NCBI RefSeq assembly: GCF_009208565.1
Contig: NZ_WFLK01000010.1
Span: forward strand, 62,001 to 126,000
Origin: Janthinobacterium aquaticum
Lineage (GTDB): Bacteria; Pseudomonadota; Gammaproteobacteria; Burkholderiales; Burkholderiaceae_D
Direction of reading: 5' to 3'
DNA: 64,000 nt
Shown here: piece after piece, positions 24,396-35,337 of the stretch
How the letters are laid out: each line of letters begins with the position of its first letter
Numbering within the stretch: position 1 is the first letter of the stretch
Notes under the pieces: model-generated
Told to the model about the DNA's origin: nothing
The model's input: only the letters and a program-made list of their open reading frames with translations
The model's database searches: none
Made by a program: the position numbers and the translations under genes

Positions 24396-26857
24396 GCCGC
24401 CGCCTTTTCCAGCTCGCGCACCAGGCGCGCTACCCGGTCCGACAGTTTTTCGGTGGTCAGCTTTTCACGGAAGCGCTCGACCATCAGGCCAAACGCAAAC
24501 GGCGAAGCGCGCTTGAGGGCCTGCAAGCTCAGGCTGCGCGCCTGCAGCTCCTGCAAGGTGGCGCGCAAACGCGTCAGTTCCAGTTCCTGCTCCAGCACCT
24601 CGCGCTGCGCCTGGGTCAGCAGCAGGTTGTGCATATCGTGCTTGCGAAACACCTCGAAAAACAGCGACGACGAGGCCTGCAACTGGCGCGTGCTTTTCGG
24701 CTGGCCCGGATAGCCCTGGAACACCAGCCCGGCAATACGGGCAATCTCGCGAAAACGCCGCTGCGACAGTTCGGTCGCGTTCAGGCTGGCCAGCACGTCT
24801 TCGAGCAGCGATTCGGTAGTCAACAGCGGCAGCACGCCATCGGCAGCAACGGCAAACAGCGGCGCAAAATCGATCTCCTCGCCGCCGAGCAGCTCGAAGC
24901 CATAGTCGTTGACAGCGATGGAAAACGTAGCCGGCTGCATGCGCCCGATGCGGTAGGCCAGCAGCGAGGCCAGCCCCAGGTGCACCGAACGTCCGGCAAA
25001 CGGATACACAAACAGATGATGGCCCTCGCGGCTGGCCAGTGTTTCCACCAGCAAGGTGGTGCGCGTAGGCAGCGACGACCATTGCGCCTGGATCGCCAGC
25101 AGCGGCGCCAGCGCCTGCATTTCCGGCCCAGCGGCATGGCCTTCCTGGGCCAGCTGCAACTGGTCGAGCACGGCGTGCGCCAGTTCGGACGACAGCGGCA
25201 TCTTGCCACCCTGCCAGCGCGGCACGGCGCCGCGGCTGCCGGTTGCGCGCCGCACATAGGCGGTCATTTCATGCACGCGTACAAATTCCAGGATGCGCCC
25301 GCCAAACAGGAAATGGTCGCCCTGTTTGAGGCGTGAAATAAACGACTCCTCGATACTGCCGATCCGCCCGCCGCTCATGAACTTCACCTGGATCGACGAT
25401 TCGGAGACGATGGTGCCGATACTCATGCGGTGGCGCCGCGCCAGCGCTGCGTCTGGCACGCGATAGACGCCCTCCTCGTCGGGCAGCACGCGCCGGTATT
25501 CAGGGTACACGGTCAGGCTCTGGCCGCCGCGCGCCACGAAGTCAAGCGCCCACTGCCACTCCTCTTCACCAAGATGGCGGTACGACCAGGCGCCGCGCAC
25601 TTCCTGGTACAAGTCCGGCGAGACAAAGCCGCCGCCAAGCGCTATCGTGACCAGATGCTGCACCAGCACGTCGAGCGGCTTGTCGGGCACCGGGCGCGCT
25701 TCAAGTTCGCCGCGCGCCAGCGCTGCACGCGCGCCGGCCGCTTCCAGCAGCTCCAGGCTGTTGGTCGGCACCAGCGTTACGCGCGACTCGCGCCCGGGCG
25801 CATGGCCGCTGCGCCCGGCGCGCTGCACCAGCCGTGCGATGCCCTTGGCGCTGCCGATCTGCAGCACCCGTTCCACCGGCAGGAAGTCCACCCCCAAATC
25901 CAGGCTGGAAGTACACACCACCGCTTTGAGACTGCCCGTTTTCAGGCTCTGCTCAACCCACTCGCGCACTTCGCGGTCGAGCGAGCCGTGATGCAGCGCG
26001 ATCAGGCCGGCCCAGTCGGGCCGCGCATCGAGCAGGTTCTGATACCACAGCTCGGCCTGCGAACGCGTATTGGTAAATACCAGCGTGGTGGTGCTGCCCT
26101 CGATCTCGGCAATCAGGGGCTGCAGCATCTGCAGCCCAAGGTGGCCGCCCCACGGGAAGCGGGTGGGGTTCAGCGGGATCAGGCTGTCGACCACAATGCG
26201 CTTGCGCACCTTGCCTTCGACCAGCACGCCCTCGGCACCCTCACCCAGCAGCACATCGCGCGCCTGCTGCAAGTTGCCCAGCGTGGCCGACAGACCCCAA
26301 GTCAGCAGCGCCGGATTCCAGCGCCGCAAGCGCGCCAGCGCCAGCTGCACCTGCACGCCGCGCTTGCTGCCCATCAGTTCATGCCATTCGTCGACAATCA
26401 CCGTTTCAAGCAGGCTGAAACGCTCGCGCGCGTCAAGCTGGCTCAGCATCAGCGACAGGCTTTCGGGCGTGGTCACCAGCACCTCGGGCCAGGATTTGGA
26501 CTGGCGTGCGCGCTGCGCCGCGCTGGTGTCGCCGGTGCGCGCCTCGATGCGCCAGGTGGGAGCCAGATCGGTGCCGGACGCCTGCAGCGCGCGCACGGTG
26601 TCGGCCGCCAGCGCGCGCATCGGCGTAATCCACAGCACGCGCAGACCCTGCTTGCGTGTTTTGCGCTCCACGCGCTGGGCCCGCAGCAAGGCGCCAAACC
26701 AGACGGCATACGTCTTGCCCGAACCGGTGCTGGCGTGCAGCAGGCCACTCTGCCCTTGCGCAGCGGCGCGCCAGACGGCGCGCTGAAACGGGAACACCGT
26801 CCAGCCTTTGCCTGCAAACCAGTCGTCGATCTGCTGGGCCAGCGCACTTTTGCTCAT
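24392..26857 (-). CDS. Ligase-associated Lhr-Core DEXH-box helicase
   Basis: A 3'-5' superfamily 2 DNA helicase of the Lhr-Core type, 821 residues. Motif I reads [12 protein letters not shown], motif [11 protein letters not shown], motif [11 protein letters not shown], motif [16 protein letters not shown] winged-helix and Lhr-specific domain follow in the C-terminal half. Length is that of the core without the large Lhr C-terminal extension. Translation is coupled to the ligase upstream (4-base ATGA overlap) and to the phosphoesterase downstream. Confidence 0.95.
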   Translation of the reverse strand: MSKSALAQQIDDWFAGKGWTVFPFQRAVWRAAAQGQSGLLHASTGSGKTYAVWFGALLRAQRVERKTRKQGLRVLWITPMRALAADTVRALQASGTDLAPTWRIEARTGDTSAAQRARQSKSWPEVLVTTPESLSLMLSQLDARERFSLLETVIVDEWHELMGSKRGVQVQLALARLRRWNPALLTWGLSATLGNLQQARDVLLGEGAEGVLVEGKVRKRIVVDSLIPLNPTRFPWGGHLGLQMLQPLIAEIEGSTTTLVFTNTRSQAELWYQNLLDARPDWAGLIALHHGSLDREVREWVEQSLKTGSLKAVVCTSSLDLGVDFLPVERVLQIGSAKGIARLVQRAGRSGHAPGRESRVTLVPTNSLELLEAAGARAALARGELEARPVPDKPLDVLVQHLVTIALGGGFVSPDLYQEVRGAWSYRHLGEEEWQWALDFVARGGQSLTVYPEYRRVLPDEEGVYRVPDAALARRHRMSIGTIVSESSIQVKFMSGGRIGSIEESFISRLKQGDHFLFGGRILEFVRVHEMTAYVRRATGSRGAVPRWQGGKMPLSSELAHAVLDQLQLAQEGHAAGPEMQALAPLLAIQAQWSSLPTRTTLLVETLASREGHHLFVYPFAGRSVHLGLASLLAYRIGRMQPATFSIAVNDYGFELLGGEEIDFAPLFAVAADGVLPLLTTESLLEDVLASLNATELSQRRFREIARIAGLVFQGYPGQPKSTRQLQASSSLFFEVFRKHDMHNLLLTQAQREVLEQELELTRLRATLQELQARSLSLQALKRASPFAFGLMVERFREKLTTEKLSDRVARLVRELEKAAA

Positions 26858-28488
26858 GGCGCAGTGTCCAGCAGCGCCTTGAGCATGGCGAGCGTGTCGG
26901 CCTCGGCCACTTTTTTATCGTCGCGCTGGCGCAGGATGCGCGGAAAGCGCACGGCAATGCCGGCCTTGTGGCGGCTCGATGCCGCGATGCCCTCGAAGCC
27001 GATTTCAAACACCATGCTGGGTTTGACGCTACGCACCGGGCCGAATTTTTCTATCGTGGTCTTGCGGATCACTGCGTCCACTTTGCTGATCTCGGCATCA
27101 GTCAGGCCGGAATAGGCCTTGGCAAACGGCACCAGCTTGCGTTCGCCCTCGCCTGCCGGCGCATCCCAGACGGCAAAGGTATAGTCGGTGTAGAGCGACG
27201 CGCGCCGGCCATGGCCAGCCTGGGCGTAAATCAGCACCGCGTCGATGCTGTACGGATCGATCTTCCACTTCCACCAGGTGCCCACGTCCTTGGTGCGGCC
27301 CACGCCGTAGGCGGCCGAGACGGCTTTGACCATCATGCCTTCGACGCCGCGCGCACGCGATTCATTACGAATGGCGGCCAGTTCGTCCCAGCTGCCGGCC
27401 ACAATCCGCGGCGACAGGCGTAGCAGCGGCTGCGCCAGCTGCGCCACGATCTGTTCAAGCAGCGCGCGCCTTTCGTGCTGCGGACGCTGGCGGATATCTT
27501 CGCCCTGCCACTCCAGCACATCGTAGGCAATCAGCACGGCTGGCAATTCGGCCAGCAGTTTGGCGGACACTGTTTTGCGGCCCATGCGCTTTTGCAGGTC
27601 GGCAAACGGCGCCGGTGTGTCGTTCGGCGACCAGATCACGATCTCGCCATCGATCACCGTGCCCTCGGGCAGCGGCAAGGCAGTCAGCTCGGGAAAACGG
27701 TCACTGATCAGCTCTTCGCCACGCGACCACAGCCAGTTGACGCCATCGCGGCGCACCAGCTGGGCGCGCATTCCATCGTACTTCCATTCGACCAGCCAGT
27801 CTTTCAGCTCGCCCAGCGTGGCAGGAGCGGCCTGCAGCGGATGGGCCAGAAAGAAGGGATAGGGCTGGCCGCCGCGCAGCGCATGTTCCTGTTCGGACGC
27901 TTCACCGATCAATTTGAGATAGCCGTCGCCGGTCGGGCTGAGCTTGCCGTCGGTCCAGCCCATCAGACGCTGCGCCACCAGCTTGCTGTCGATGCCGGCC
28001 ATGGCAGACAAGGCGCGCGTGACCAGCAATTTCGATACGCCGACGCGAAAGCCGCCGCCGATCAGCTTGATGAGCAAAAAGCGCTCGCGCGTTTCCAGTT
28101 CGTCCCACCAGCCATACAGCGCTGCACGGATGGTCTCGGGCGCGGCGCCGCGTAGCGGTGCAATGCGCTGCTCGACCCATTCAGCGAGGCCAATATCGCT
28201 GCGCGTCGATGGGGCAGGCAGGATCAGGGCAATGGTTTCGGCCAGGTCGCCCACCGCATGATAGGCCTCGTCAAACAGCCATTCGTCGAGCACCGCGTAT
28301 TCGGTAGCGTACTGGCGCAGCAGTTTGGTCGGCACCGCCTGGCGCGGCTTGCCGCCGGCCAGGAAATACACGGCCCAGGCCGCATTGGCCGGCGTGGCGC
28401 TGGCAAAATAGGCCTGCAGGGCGGCCAGCTTGCGGGTGGTGGAGGTGGTCTCGTCGAGTTCGGCGTACAGGCGGGCAAAGTCACGCAT
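26854..28488 (-). CDS. ATP-dependent DNA ligase of the damage-response cluster
   Basis: 544 residues. The nucleotidyl-transfer motif is [12 protein letters not shown], with Lys as the AMP acceptor. Motif III/IIIa lies around [15 protein letters not shown], motif IV reads VIDGEIVIW, and motif V is [19 protein letters not shown]. An N-terminal helical DNA-binding domain precedes them. It seals nicks after the processing done by neighbouring nucleases. Distinct from NAD-dependent LigA. It overlaps the exonuclease gene by eight bases and the helicase gene by four. Confidence 0.95.
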   Translation of the reverse strand: MRDFARLYAELDETTSTTRKLAALQAYFASATPANAAWAVYFLAGGKPRQAVPTKLLRQYATEYAVLDEWLFDEAYHAVGDLAETIALILPAPSTRSDIGLAEWVEQRIAPLRGAAPETIRAALYGWWDELETRERFLLIKLIGGGFRVGVSKLLVTRALSAMAGIDSKLVAQRLMGWTDGKLSPTGDGYLKLIGEASEQEHALRGGQPYPFFLAHPLQAAPATLGELKDWLVEWKYDGMRAQLVRRDGVNWLWSRGEELISDRFPELTALPLPEGTVIDGEIVIWSPNDTPAPFADLQKRMGRKTVSAKLLAELPAVLIAYDVLEWQGEDIRQRPQHERRALLEQIVAQLAQPLLRLSPRIVAGSWDELAAIRNESRARGVEGMMVKAVSAAYGVGRTKDVGTWWKWKIDPYSIDAVLIYAQAGHGRRASLYTDYTFAVWDAPAGEGERKLVPFAKAYSGLTDAEISKVDAVIRKTTIEKFGPVRSVKPSMVFEIGFEGIAASSRHKAGIAVRFPRILRQRDDKKVAEADTLAMLKALLDTAP

Positions 28489-29542
28489 GGGGCGCCTCGC
28501 CTTCAGGCGTTACAGCGGACGCAGCCGCTTCGCTAGCCAGCACTTCTTCCGGCGCCGCCTCGTCGTCGCCATATTCGGTTTCAAAGCCGCCGGCCTGCCA
28601 GCCGTTCTGGCTCAGCCAGCGCACCATGATCGGAATCGAGCCGTGCGTGACGATCACGCGCTCGGCTTGCGTCGCCTTGATCGCAGTCATCAGACCGGGC
28701 CAGTCGGCGTGGTCCGACAGCACAAAACCACGGTCGACGCCGCGCCGCCGCCGCGCGCCACGCAGCAGCATCCAGCCGCTGGCAAAGGCGTCGCTGTAGT
28801 CGCCAAAGCGCTTCATCCACGACGACCCGGCGGCCGACGGTGGTGCGATCACCAGCGCGGTTTTCAGCAGGGCCTTGTCGGTGATGTCGCTGACCATCGC
28901 GGTTGGCGGCAGCGCCACGCCGGAGGCGCGGTAGACGTCGGTCAGCGATTGCGCCGCGCCATGGCAGATAATCGGGCCGATCGAGGCATCGATACCGGCC
29001 AGGATACGCTGCGCCTTGCCAAAAGCGTAGCAGAACAGCACACTGGTGCGCCCCTCGGCGGCGTTCTTGCGCCACCACTGATTGATTTCCTGGTTGATTT
29101 CATCGCCGCTTTGCCAGCGATAGATCGGCAGGCCGAAGGTCGATTCGGTAATAAAGGTATGGCAGCGCACCGGCTCGAACGGCGCGCAGGTCGGGTCGGG
29201 CGCCAGCTTGTAGTCCCCCGAAGCGACCCACACTTCGCCCCCCACTTCCATGCGCACCTGGCTGGAACCCAATACGTGGCCGGCAGGATGCAGCGAGACC
29301 TTCACGCCGTTCTGGGTAATCGACTTGCCGTATTCGAGCGCTTCGACCGAGATATTGCCCAGGCGCGCTTTCAATACCTGCACGCCGGGCGCGGCGGCCA
29401 GGTAATGCGTATGGCCGACGCGTGCGTGGTCGGCGTGCGCATGCGTGATGATGGCGCGCTCGACCGGGCGCCACGGGTCGATATAAAACTGCCCCGGCAC
29501 ACAGTACAGGCCCTCCTTGCGCACCACGATCATGTCACCCAT
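28481..29542 (-). CDS. Ligase-associated metallo-beta-lactamase exonuclease
   Basis: 353 residues with the beta-CASP/MBL motifs ITHAHADHARVGHTHY, GHVLGSSQVRME, SGDYKLAPDPTCAPFEPV, and a LSDHADW segment. In the P. putida cluster such an Exo belongs to the SNM1/CPSF-like nucleases. GGGAG is five bases before the ATG at 29542; the frame extends two codons further to a GTG at 29548. It is the first gene of the coupled set and lies 75 bases after recQ. Confidence 0.94.
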   Translation of the reverse strand: MGDMIVVRKEGLYCVPGQFYIDPWRPVERAIITHAHADHARVGHTHYLAAAPGVQVLKARLGNISVEALEYGKSITQNGVKVSLHPAGHVLGSSQVRMEVGGEVWVASGDYKLAPDPTCAPFEPVRCHTFITESTFGLPIYRWQSGDEINQEINQWWRKNAAEGRTSVLFCYAFGKAQRILAGIDASIGPIICHGAAQSLTDVYRASGVALPPTAMVSDITDKALLKTALVIAPPSAAGSSWMKRFGDYSDAFASGWMLLRGARRRRGVDRGFVLSDHADWPGLMTAIKATQAERVIVTHGSIPIMVRWLSQNGWQAGGFETEYGDDEAAPEEVLASEAAASAVTPEGEAPHA

Positions 29543-29617
29543 GCCCACTCCCGGTCAGCCAGAACAGGAATTCATTCTAGCCGCCTGTTGCACGGTGAAC
29601 TGTTCCCTTGCGCACAC

Positions 29618-31345
29618 TCAGGCCGGCGCAACGAACTCGGCCATGAAAGTACGGGTGGTATTTTCAGGAAACTCGATGGTGATCTTGTCGCCGGCCACCG
29701 ATAGCACCGTGCCGATATCGAAACGCGGCACGCGCACGCGGCTGCCGACCGCAATCATCGGCGCGGCAGGAACGGTGGCTGACGGAAGTGGCGGCAACAC
29801 GATATCGTCAAGCTGAATCGGCGCCGACAGCGCCGGTGGCGAGACGCAATTATCGCAAGTGCAGCAGTGCTCGAAGTCGGCCTCGTCGCCAAAGTAGTCG
29901 AGCAACAGCTTCCAGCGGCAGTAGCCGCTCTGCGCGTAGCCGACCATCTGTTCAAGCGCTTGTTTGTCGCGCTCCTGCTTTTCCACATAGATCTGTTCGA
30001 GCACTTCATACGACGGCATATTGACGCGCGCCGGCTTGAGCCCATAGCCAAGTTTGCGATCCTGGCGCAGGCGCTTGCCGTCTTTCAGCAGTTTCACACA
30101 GACCTTCAGGTGGCTGGCAGAAAAATCGGGCAGGCGTTCGGCCAGCGCGTCAAAGCTGAAGCGCGGCGGCAGCGCCTGCGCCGCTTCGACGATGGCAGCC
30201 AGTTCGCTGGCGCACGGATAATGGCGCGCCAGGAAGAACTGCTGCACCCGCTTGTCATCCTGGAAATACAGCAGCGTGCAGTCGGCCGGCAAACCGTCGC
30301 GCCCGGCGCGGCCCGATTCCTGGTAATACGCTTCCAGGTTGGCCGGCACCTGCAGGTGAATCACGAAGCGCGTGTCGGGCTTGTCGATGCCCATGCCGAA
30401 AGCATTGGTGGCCACCATCACGCGCCGTTCGCCGCGCATAAACAATTCCTGGTGCTCGCGCCGTTCGCGCGCCGACAGCTTGCCGTGATAGCAGGTCACG
30501 CTCTCGTCCAGCTCGGCCAAGCGCGCCGTGAGCGCCTCGACGGCCTTGACGGTGGCCGCATAAACGATGCCCACGCCCGGCGTCTCGCGTACCAGGCGCA
30601 GCACCTCCTCTTCTTTTTCTGCCGCATTGGTGACCTGGATCACGCGGTAGCGCAAATTGGGGCGGTAGATGCCGGTATTAATCACCTGCATCTTGCGCGC
30701 ATCGAGCTGGGCGCCGATATCACGCACCACATCGTCGGTGGCGGTGGCCGTCAGCGCCAGCACCGGCGGGCGGCCCAGCGCGCGCACGGCGGCGCCGATA
30801 TCGAGATAAGCGGGGCGGAAATCATGGCCCCACTGTGAAATGCAATGCGCCTCGTCGATCACCACCAGTTGTGGCGGTGCATCGGCAAACAGGTCGATAA
30901 AGTCGGCCGTGGCCAGCCGCTCGGGCGTGCAGAACACAATCACCTTGCCGCCAGCGGCGATGGTGGCGATGGCCGCGTCTTCTTCGGCACGCGAGAGGCT
31001 GCTGTTGAGCTGCACGGCCGTGATGCCCAGGCTGGACAATCTTTCCAGCTGGTCCTTCATCAGCGAAATCAGGGGAGAAATCACCAGCGTGGCGCCCGGC
31101 AAGAGCGACGCGGGAATCTGGTAGCACAACGACTTGCCGCTGCCGGTCGGCATAATGGCCAGCGTGTCGCGCCCGGCCAGCACGCTGTCGATCACATCCT
31201 GCTGGCCGGCGCGCAGGCGCTCGACGCCAAACACATTGCGCAGCAGGCGCTGGATTTTTTTGGCAGGCTTGGCAGGTTTGCCGGCCTTGGCGGCAGCTTT
31301 TTCGCTGCTGGCGGTGGAGGTCGAGGTGGAGGTGCGCGTAGGCAT
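29618..31345 (-). CDS. RecQ-type DNA helicase
   Basis: A 575-residue SF2 helicase. Motif I reads MPTGSGKSLCYQIP, motif II VIDEAHCISQWGHDFR, motif VI YYQESGRAGRDG. Zinc-binding cysteines follow (YCRW, CCTCDNC). There is no HRDC domain; instead the C-terminus has a small beta-rich tail (VGSRVRVPRFDIGTVLSVAG). The N-terminus is a Thr/Ser/Lys-rich tail of about 30 residues. It lies directly upstream of the exonuclease-ligase-Lhr-phosphoesterase genes in the same direction and may belong to their repair unit. Confidence 0.93.
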   Translation of the reverse strand: MPTRTSTSTSTASSEKAAAKAGKPAKPAKKIQRLLRNVFGVERLRAGQQDVIDSVLAGRDTLAIMPTGSGKSLCYQIPASLLPGATLVISPLISLMKDQLERLSSLGITAVQLNSSLSRAEEDAAIATIAAGGKVIVFCTPERLATADFIDLFADAPPQLVVIDEAHCISQWGHDFRPAYLDIGAAVRALGRPPVLALTATATDDVVRDIGAQLDARKMQVINTGIYRPNLRYRVIQVTNAAEKEEEVLRLVRETPGVGIVYAATVKAVEALTARLAELDESVTCYHGKLSARERREHQELFMRGERRVMVATNAFGMGIDKPDTRFVIHLQVPANLEAYYQESGRAGRDGLPADCTLLYFQDDKRVQQFFLARHYPCASELAAIVEAAQALPPRFSFDALAERLPDFSASHLKVCVKLLKDGKRLRQDRKLGYGLKPARVNMPSYEVLEQIYVEKQERDKQALEQMVGYAQSGYCRWKLLLDYFGDEADFEHCCTCDNCVSPPALSAPIQLDDIVLPPLPSATVPAAPMIAVGSRVRVPRFDIGTVLSVAGDKITIEFPENTTRTFMAEFVAPA

Positions 31346-31478
31346 GCTGGTCCCATGGTGGAGAGATGCCGGCGCCCTTGCGCCAGCTTATTCACACTCT
31401 ACGGTCAGGGCCACAAGGGCACCATAGGACTGCCGCTCCAGCCCGTGTAGGACTGAAGGAAGCTGAATCAATGCAACA

Positions 31479-31877
31479 TCAGGCCGGCGCCAGGATCACC
31501 CAGAACAGCATCAGCAGTCCCAGCAGCGACACGCTCCACACCAGCGTGCGCACAACCGGAATACCCATTGCATACAGCGGCACATACAGCACGCGCCCCG
31601 CCAGATACATGGCCGCGCCGTACAGCGTCAGCGTGTTCTGCTGCGCCGTCACATGCAAAATCAATACGGCAGCGGCAAACAGCGGCAGCGTTTCAAACAG
31701 ATTGGCCTGGGCCCGCTGCAGGCGGCCGGTAATCTTGCCCACCGGCGGGCCCGGCTCGTCACGCGCGCTCATATTGTAGGTCGGCCCGGTCTCGCGCGTG
31801 CGCGCTATCGACGGCAGGAAGATTTGCACCAGCGCCAATACCAGCGTCCAGCCGAGGATGGTCAGTTCAGTGGTCAT
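31479..31877 (-). CDS. MAPEG-family membrane protein
   Basis: 132 residues, four hydrophobic helices, with the family motif region around RTRETGPTYNMSARDEP and GRLQRAQANLFETLPLFAAA. MAPEG proteins include glutathione transferases/peroxidases, but bacterial members of this short type have no assigned substrate. AAAGA precedes the ATG. It stands alone between recQ and the sensor kinase operon. Confidence 0.9.
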   Translation of the reverse strand: MTTELTILGWTLVLALVQIFLPSIARTRETGPTYNMSARDEPGPPVGKITGRLQRAQANLFETLPLFAAAVLILHVTAQQNTLTLYGAAMYLAGRVLYVPLYAMGIPVVRTLVWSVSLLGLLMLFWVILAPA

Positions 31878-31971
31878 GATTATCTTTCGTTAATGTTATT
31901 TTTGTATGCCATGGCTGTCGTCCGATTTAACCCGAACGGCGAAAAAAGCTGGGGTCGAAGTTGATCAACCC

Positions 31972-34900
31972 TTACCCAGCCTGATCCAGCGCCGCCTGCA
32001 ATTCCATCAAATCATACGGTTTGCGCAGCACGCTGGCGGAAAAACCCAGCTCGTCCATCGATTCCTTGCCATAGCCGGTGGAAAAGATAATGCGCATCCC
32101 GGGCTTGTCGCGCAAGACCATGCGCGCCAGGGCGATGCCTGACATGCCGGGCAGGCTGACGTCGGTAAACAGGATATCGAAGTCCTGCTCATTGAGCAGT
32201 TGCCAGGCCGCCTCGCCATCGGATACGCCGCTGACCGTATGCCCGAGCATGCCCACCAGCTCGCACACCATCAGTTGCGAATCGAGGTTGTCTTCCACCA
32301 CCAGGATGCGCAGCGAGGTAGGCGAAGCGTCGGCTGGCTCAGGCGCGTGGCCGGTCAGGTCCAGCCCCGGCGTACCGGCCAGCGCCATTCCAGGCAGCTC
32401 CTGCCGGCGTGCCTGCAATTGCTGCTGGCGCACGGCCAGCACCTGGCGCAGCTTGTGCGCCAGCTCTTCGCGCCGGTATGGCTTGCTCAGCAATTCCACA
32501 CCGGCGTCGAGCCGTCCTTCATGCACGATCACATCCTGCGCATAGCCCGACGTAAATAGCACGGCCATATCGGGCTGCAGCTCGCGCGCCTGGCGCGCCA
32601 TCTCGGTGCTGCTGACGGGGCCAGGCATGATCACGTCGGTAAACAACAGATCGATCTGCGCCCCGCTTTGCAGCACCGCCAGCGCACTTTCGCCGTCTTC
32701 CGCCTTGAGCACCTTGTAGCCCAGCGCACCGAGCATATCGACCACGGTGGTACGCACGCCGACGTCGTCTTCCACCACCAGCACCGTTTCGGTGCCGCCG
32801 GTGACCACGCCGCTCAATTCGGTCTCTTCTTCCGTTTCCGCCATCAGCGAGCGTGGCAGGTAAATCTTCACGCCCGTGCCATGCCCCGGCTCGCTGTAGA
32901 TGCGGATATGGCCGCGGCTCTGGGTCACGAAACCATACGCCATCGACAAGCCCAGGCCGGTGCCCGCCCCTTCCGGCTTGGTGGTAAAGAACGGTTCAAA
33001 CGCGCGCTGCAGCACTGGGCCGCTCATGCCCTTGCCGGTATCGGTGACCGACAGCATCACGTACTGGCCAGCCGGCACATCCATCAGATTGCGCACATAG
33101 TTTTCATCGAGCACCACATTACCCAGTTCAATCGTCAGCTTGCCGGCGCCGTCCATCGCGTCGCGCGCATTGATGGCCAGGTTCAGGATCACGTTTTCTA
33201 TCTGGCTGCGGTCGACCAGCGTATTCCACAGCCCGCCGCCGCCGATCAGCACGATCTCGATGGCCTCGCCCAGCGCGCGCCGCAGCAGCGCATCCATATT
33301 GCGTACCACGCGCGCAAGATCGGTGACCACCGGCTTTAACGGCTGGCGCCGCGCAAACGCCAGCAGATGCGACGACAGCTTGGCGCCGCGCTCGACGGCG
33401 GCAATCGCCGTATCGAGCCGCTGGCGCGTGGCCGCGTCCGGCGACGACAAGTGCTGCAGCAAATGCAGGTTGCCCGAAATAATCTGCAGCACATTGTTGA
33501 AGTCATGCGCAATGCCGCCCGTTAATTGCCCCACCGCCTCCATCTTCTGCGCCTGGCGCAAGGCGTCTTCCGCCTTGGTGCGTTCCGTGACTTCTTGTTC
33601 GACCCGGTGTTCCAGCGTTTCGTTCAATTCATGCAGCGCTTTTTCAACCCGCCGGCGCTCCGTGATATCCGTTTTGACGGCGATCAAGGCGCGCGGTTGA
33701 CCTTGCTCATCAACCAGTCGGCTGACATTGCTCGACACCCATACCTGCATGCCGTCAGGCTTGATATAGCGCTTTTCCAGCGTGAAAGACTCGCCCGTTT
33801 CCACCAGGCGCTGGAACATCAGGCTGTTGCCGGCCACATCGTCGGGATGCAGGATGGCGCTCATGTTCAGGTTCAGCAATTCTTCGGCCGGCCGGCCCAG
33901 CATGGTGCACAGGGCGCCATTGACGCGCTGGAAACAGCCATCAAGGCTCAGCTCCGACAAGCCCACCGAAGCCTGGCCGAAGATGGCGGCCATGCGGTCC
34001 TGGCTGGCGCGCAGCGCTTCCTCGATTTCGCGCCGTTCGGTCACATCGAAAGACACCCCCACATAGCGGCGCTGGCCGGGCGCCTTGCCGTCCACCACTT
34101 CGCCCTGGCGCGCAATCCAGCGCACCTGGCCGTCGCTGGGGCGGCGCACGCGGTATTCCACGTATTCGAGCGGGTTGGACGACTGGCCGATGCGGCTGGT
34201 GCCGACCTTTTCACGGTCGCGCTGGTCGATCAGGCTCACCAGCAGCTGATCGGTAATCTCGGCATCATCGGCAATGCCCCACTGGTGGCGGAAGGTCGGC
34301 GACACCACCATTGCGCCTGTTTCAGGAAACCATTCGAAGGTGCCGATGCCGCCGGCCTGCTGCGCCAGGCGCAGGCGCTCTTCGGCTTCCATCTTCTCGG
34401 TCACATCGATACCTTCGACCAGGATGCCGCTGACCTCGCCGGCATCGTTCTTGATCGGCTGGTAGACAAAGTCAACATACGACGGCGGCGAGGTGTCACC
34501 CTCGATCTGCCAGTCGACCCGTACCTGTCGTCCCTCATAGGCAATGCCGGTGCGGTAGACTTCATCGAGCAGGTCGACAAAGCCCTGCGCCTTGACTTCC
34601 GGCAGAGCCTGCTCGATCGGCAAGCCCACTACCTGGCGCCCACCGACCAGGTCGATATAGTGCCCGTTGGCCAGCTCGAACACATGCTGTGGTCCGCGCA
34701 GCATGGCCATAAAACTGGGCGCCTGCTGGAATAGCGAACGCAGCAGCGCACGTTCTTCGCCCAGGCGGCGGCTGGCGTTGCGCGCCGCCTTGGCTTCCTG
34801 TTGCAGGTCCTGGTTCAGTTGCTCCAGTTCGGTCTTGGCCTGTTTCAGCTCGCGCCCTTCGGCCAGTCGCGCCGTCAGGTCCAGCGCCGTGCACAGCACA

Positions 34901-35337
34901 CCTTCGACCACGCCGCCGTCGCCATGCACGGGCGTGTAGAACAGGTCGAAATAGATATCGGTGGGCACGCCGTCGCACAGCAGCGGCAGCACGCATTCGC
35001 GGTGCACCTGGGTTTCGCCGCGCAGGCCCGCTTCGAGGATGCGCGCATTCCAGTCCCAGATCTCGGGCCAGATGGCCGGCACGGTGCCGCCCAGCGCAGC
35101 CGGATGGCGCGCGCCGGCAATCTTCACGTACTCGTCGTTATAGATCATCACATGCTGCGGCCCCCACATCAGCACCATCGCCATCGGCGAATTGAGCACG
35201 ATGTCGACGCTGGTGCGCAGGCTGGCCGACCAGCCTGCCATCGGCCCCAGGCTGGTGGCGGCCCAGTCGAACCGGCGCACCAGTTCGCCCGTGGCGCCGC
35301 CGCCCAGCGGCTGGTAAGTGCGTGCGACCTGCGTCAT
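31972..35337 (-). CDS. PAS-rich hybrid histidine kinase with two receiver domains
   Basis: 1121 residues, with no transmembrane helix, so cytoplasmic. Four PAS-like domains lie in the first 580 residues (for example NSPMAMVLMWGPQHVMIYND and AIFGQASVGLSELSLDGCFQ). A HisKA segment follows with the phospho-His in GGIAHDFNNVLQ, then a GHKL ATPase (NLAINARDAMDG, DTGKGMSG, GTGLGLSMAYG). Two receivers close it, with phospho-Asp in LLFTDVIMPG and ILFTDVSLPG. The start ATG overlaps the stop of the previous kinase (ATGA). It ends the cheR-cheB-kinase-kinase series. Confidence 0.93.
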   Translation of the reverse strand: MTQVARTYQPLGGGATGELVRRFDWAATSLGPMAGWSASLRTSVDIVLNSPMAMVLMWGPQHVMIYNDEYVKIAGARHPAALGGTVPAIWPEIWDWNARILEAGLRGETQVHRECVLPLLCDGVPTDIYFDLFYTPVHGDGGVVEGVLCTALDLTARLAEGRELKQAKTELEQLNQDLQQEAKAARNASRRLGEERALLRSLFQQAPSFMAMLRGPQHVFELANGHYIDLVGGRQVVGLPIEQALPEVKAQGFVDLLDEVYRTGIAYEGRQVRVDWQIEGDTSPPSYVDFVYQPIKNDAGEVSGILVEGIDVTEKMEAEERLRLAQQAGGIGTFEWFPETGAMVVSPTFRHQWGIADDAEITDQLLVSLIDQRDREKVGTSRIGQSSNPLEYVEYRVRRPSDGQVRWIARQGEVVDGKAPGQRRYVGVSFDVTERREIEEALRASQDRMAAIFGQASVGLSELSLDGCFQRVNGALCTMLGRPAEELLNLNMSAILHPDDVAGNSLMFQRLVETGESFTLEKRYIKPDGMQVWVSSNVSRLVDEQGQPRALIAVKTDITERRRVEKALHELNETLEHRVEQEVTERTKAEDALRQAQKMEAVGQLTGGIAHDFNNVLQIISGNLHLLQHLSSPDAATRQRLDTAIAAVERGAKLSSHLLAFARRQPLKPVVTDLARVVRNMDALLRRALGEAIEIVLIGGGGLWNTLVDRSQIENVILNLAINARDAMDGAGKLTIELGNVVLDENYVRNLMDVPAGQYVMLSVTDTGKGMSGPVLQRAFEPFFTTKPEGAGTGLGLSMAYGFVTQSRGHIRIYSEPGHGTGVKIYLPRSLMAETEEETELSGVVTGGTETVLVVEDDVGVRTTVVDMLGALGYKVLKAEDGESALAVLQSGAQIDLLFTDVIMPGPVSSTEMARQARELQPDMAVLFTSGYAQDVIVHEGRLDAGVELLSKPYRREELAHKLRQVLAVRQQQLQARRQELPGMALAGTPGLDLTGHAPEPADASPTSLRILVVEDNLDSQLMVCELVGMLGHTVSGVSDGEAAWQLLNEQDFDILFTDVSLPGMSGIALARMVLRDKPGMRIIFSTGYGKESMDELGFSASVLRKPYDLMELQAALDQAG

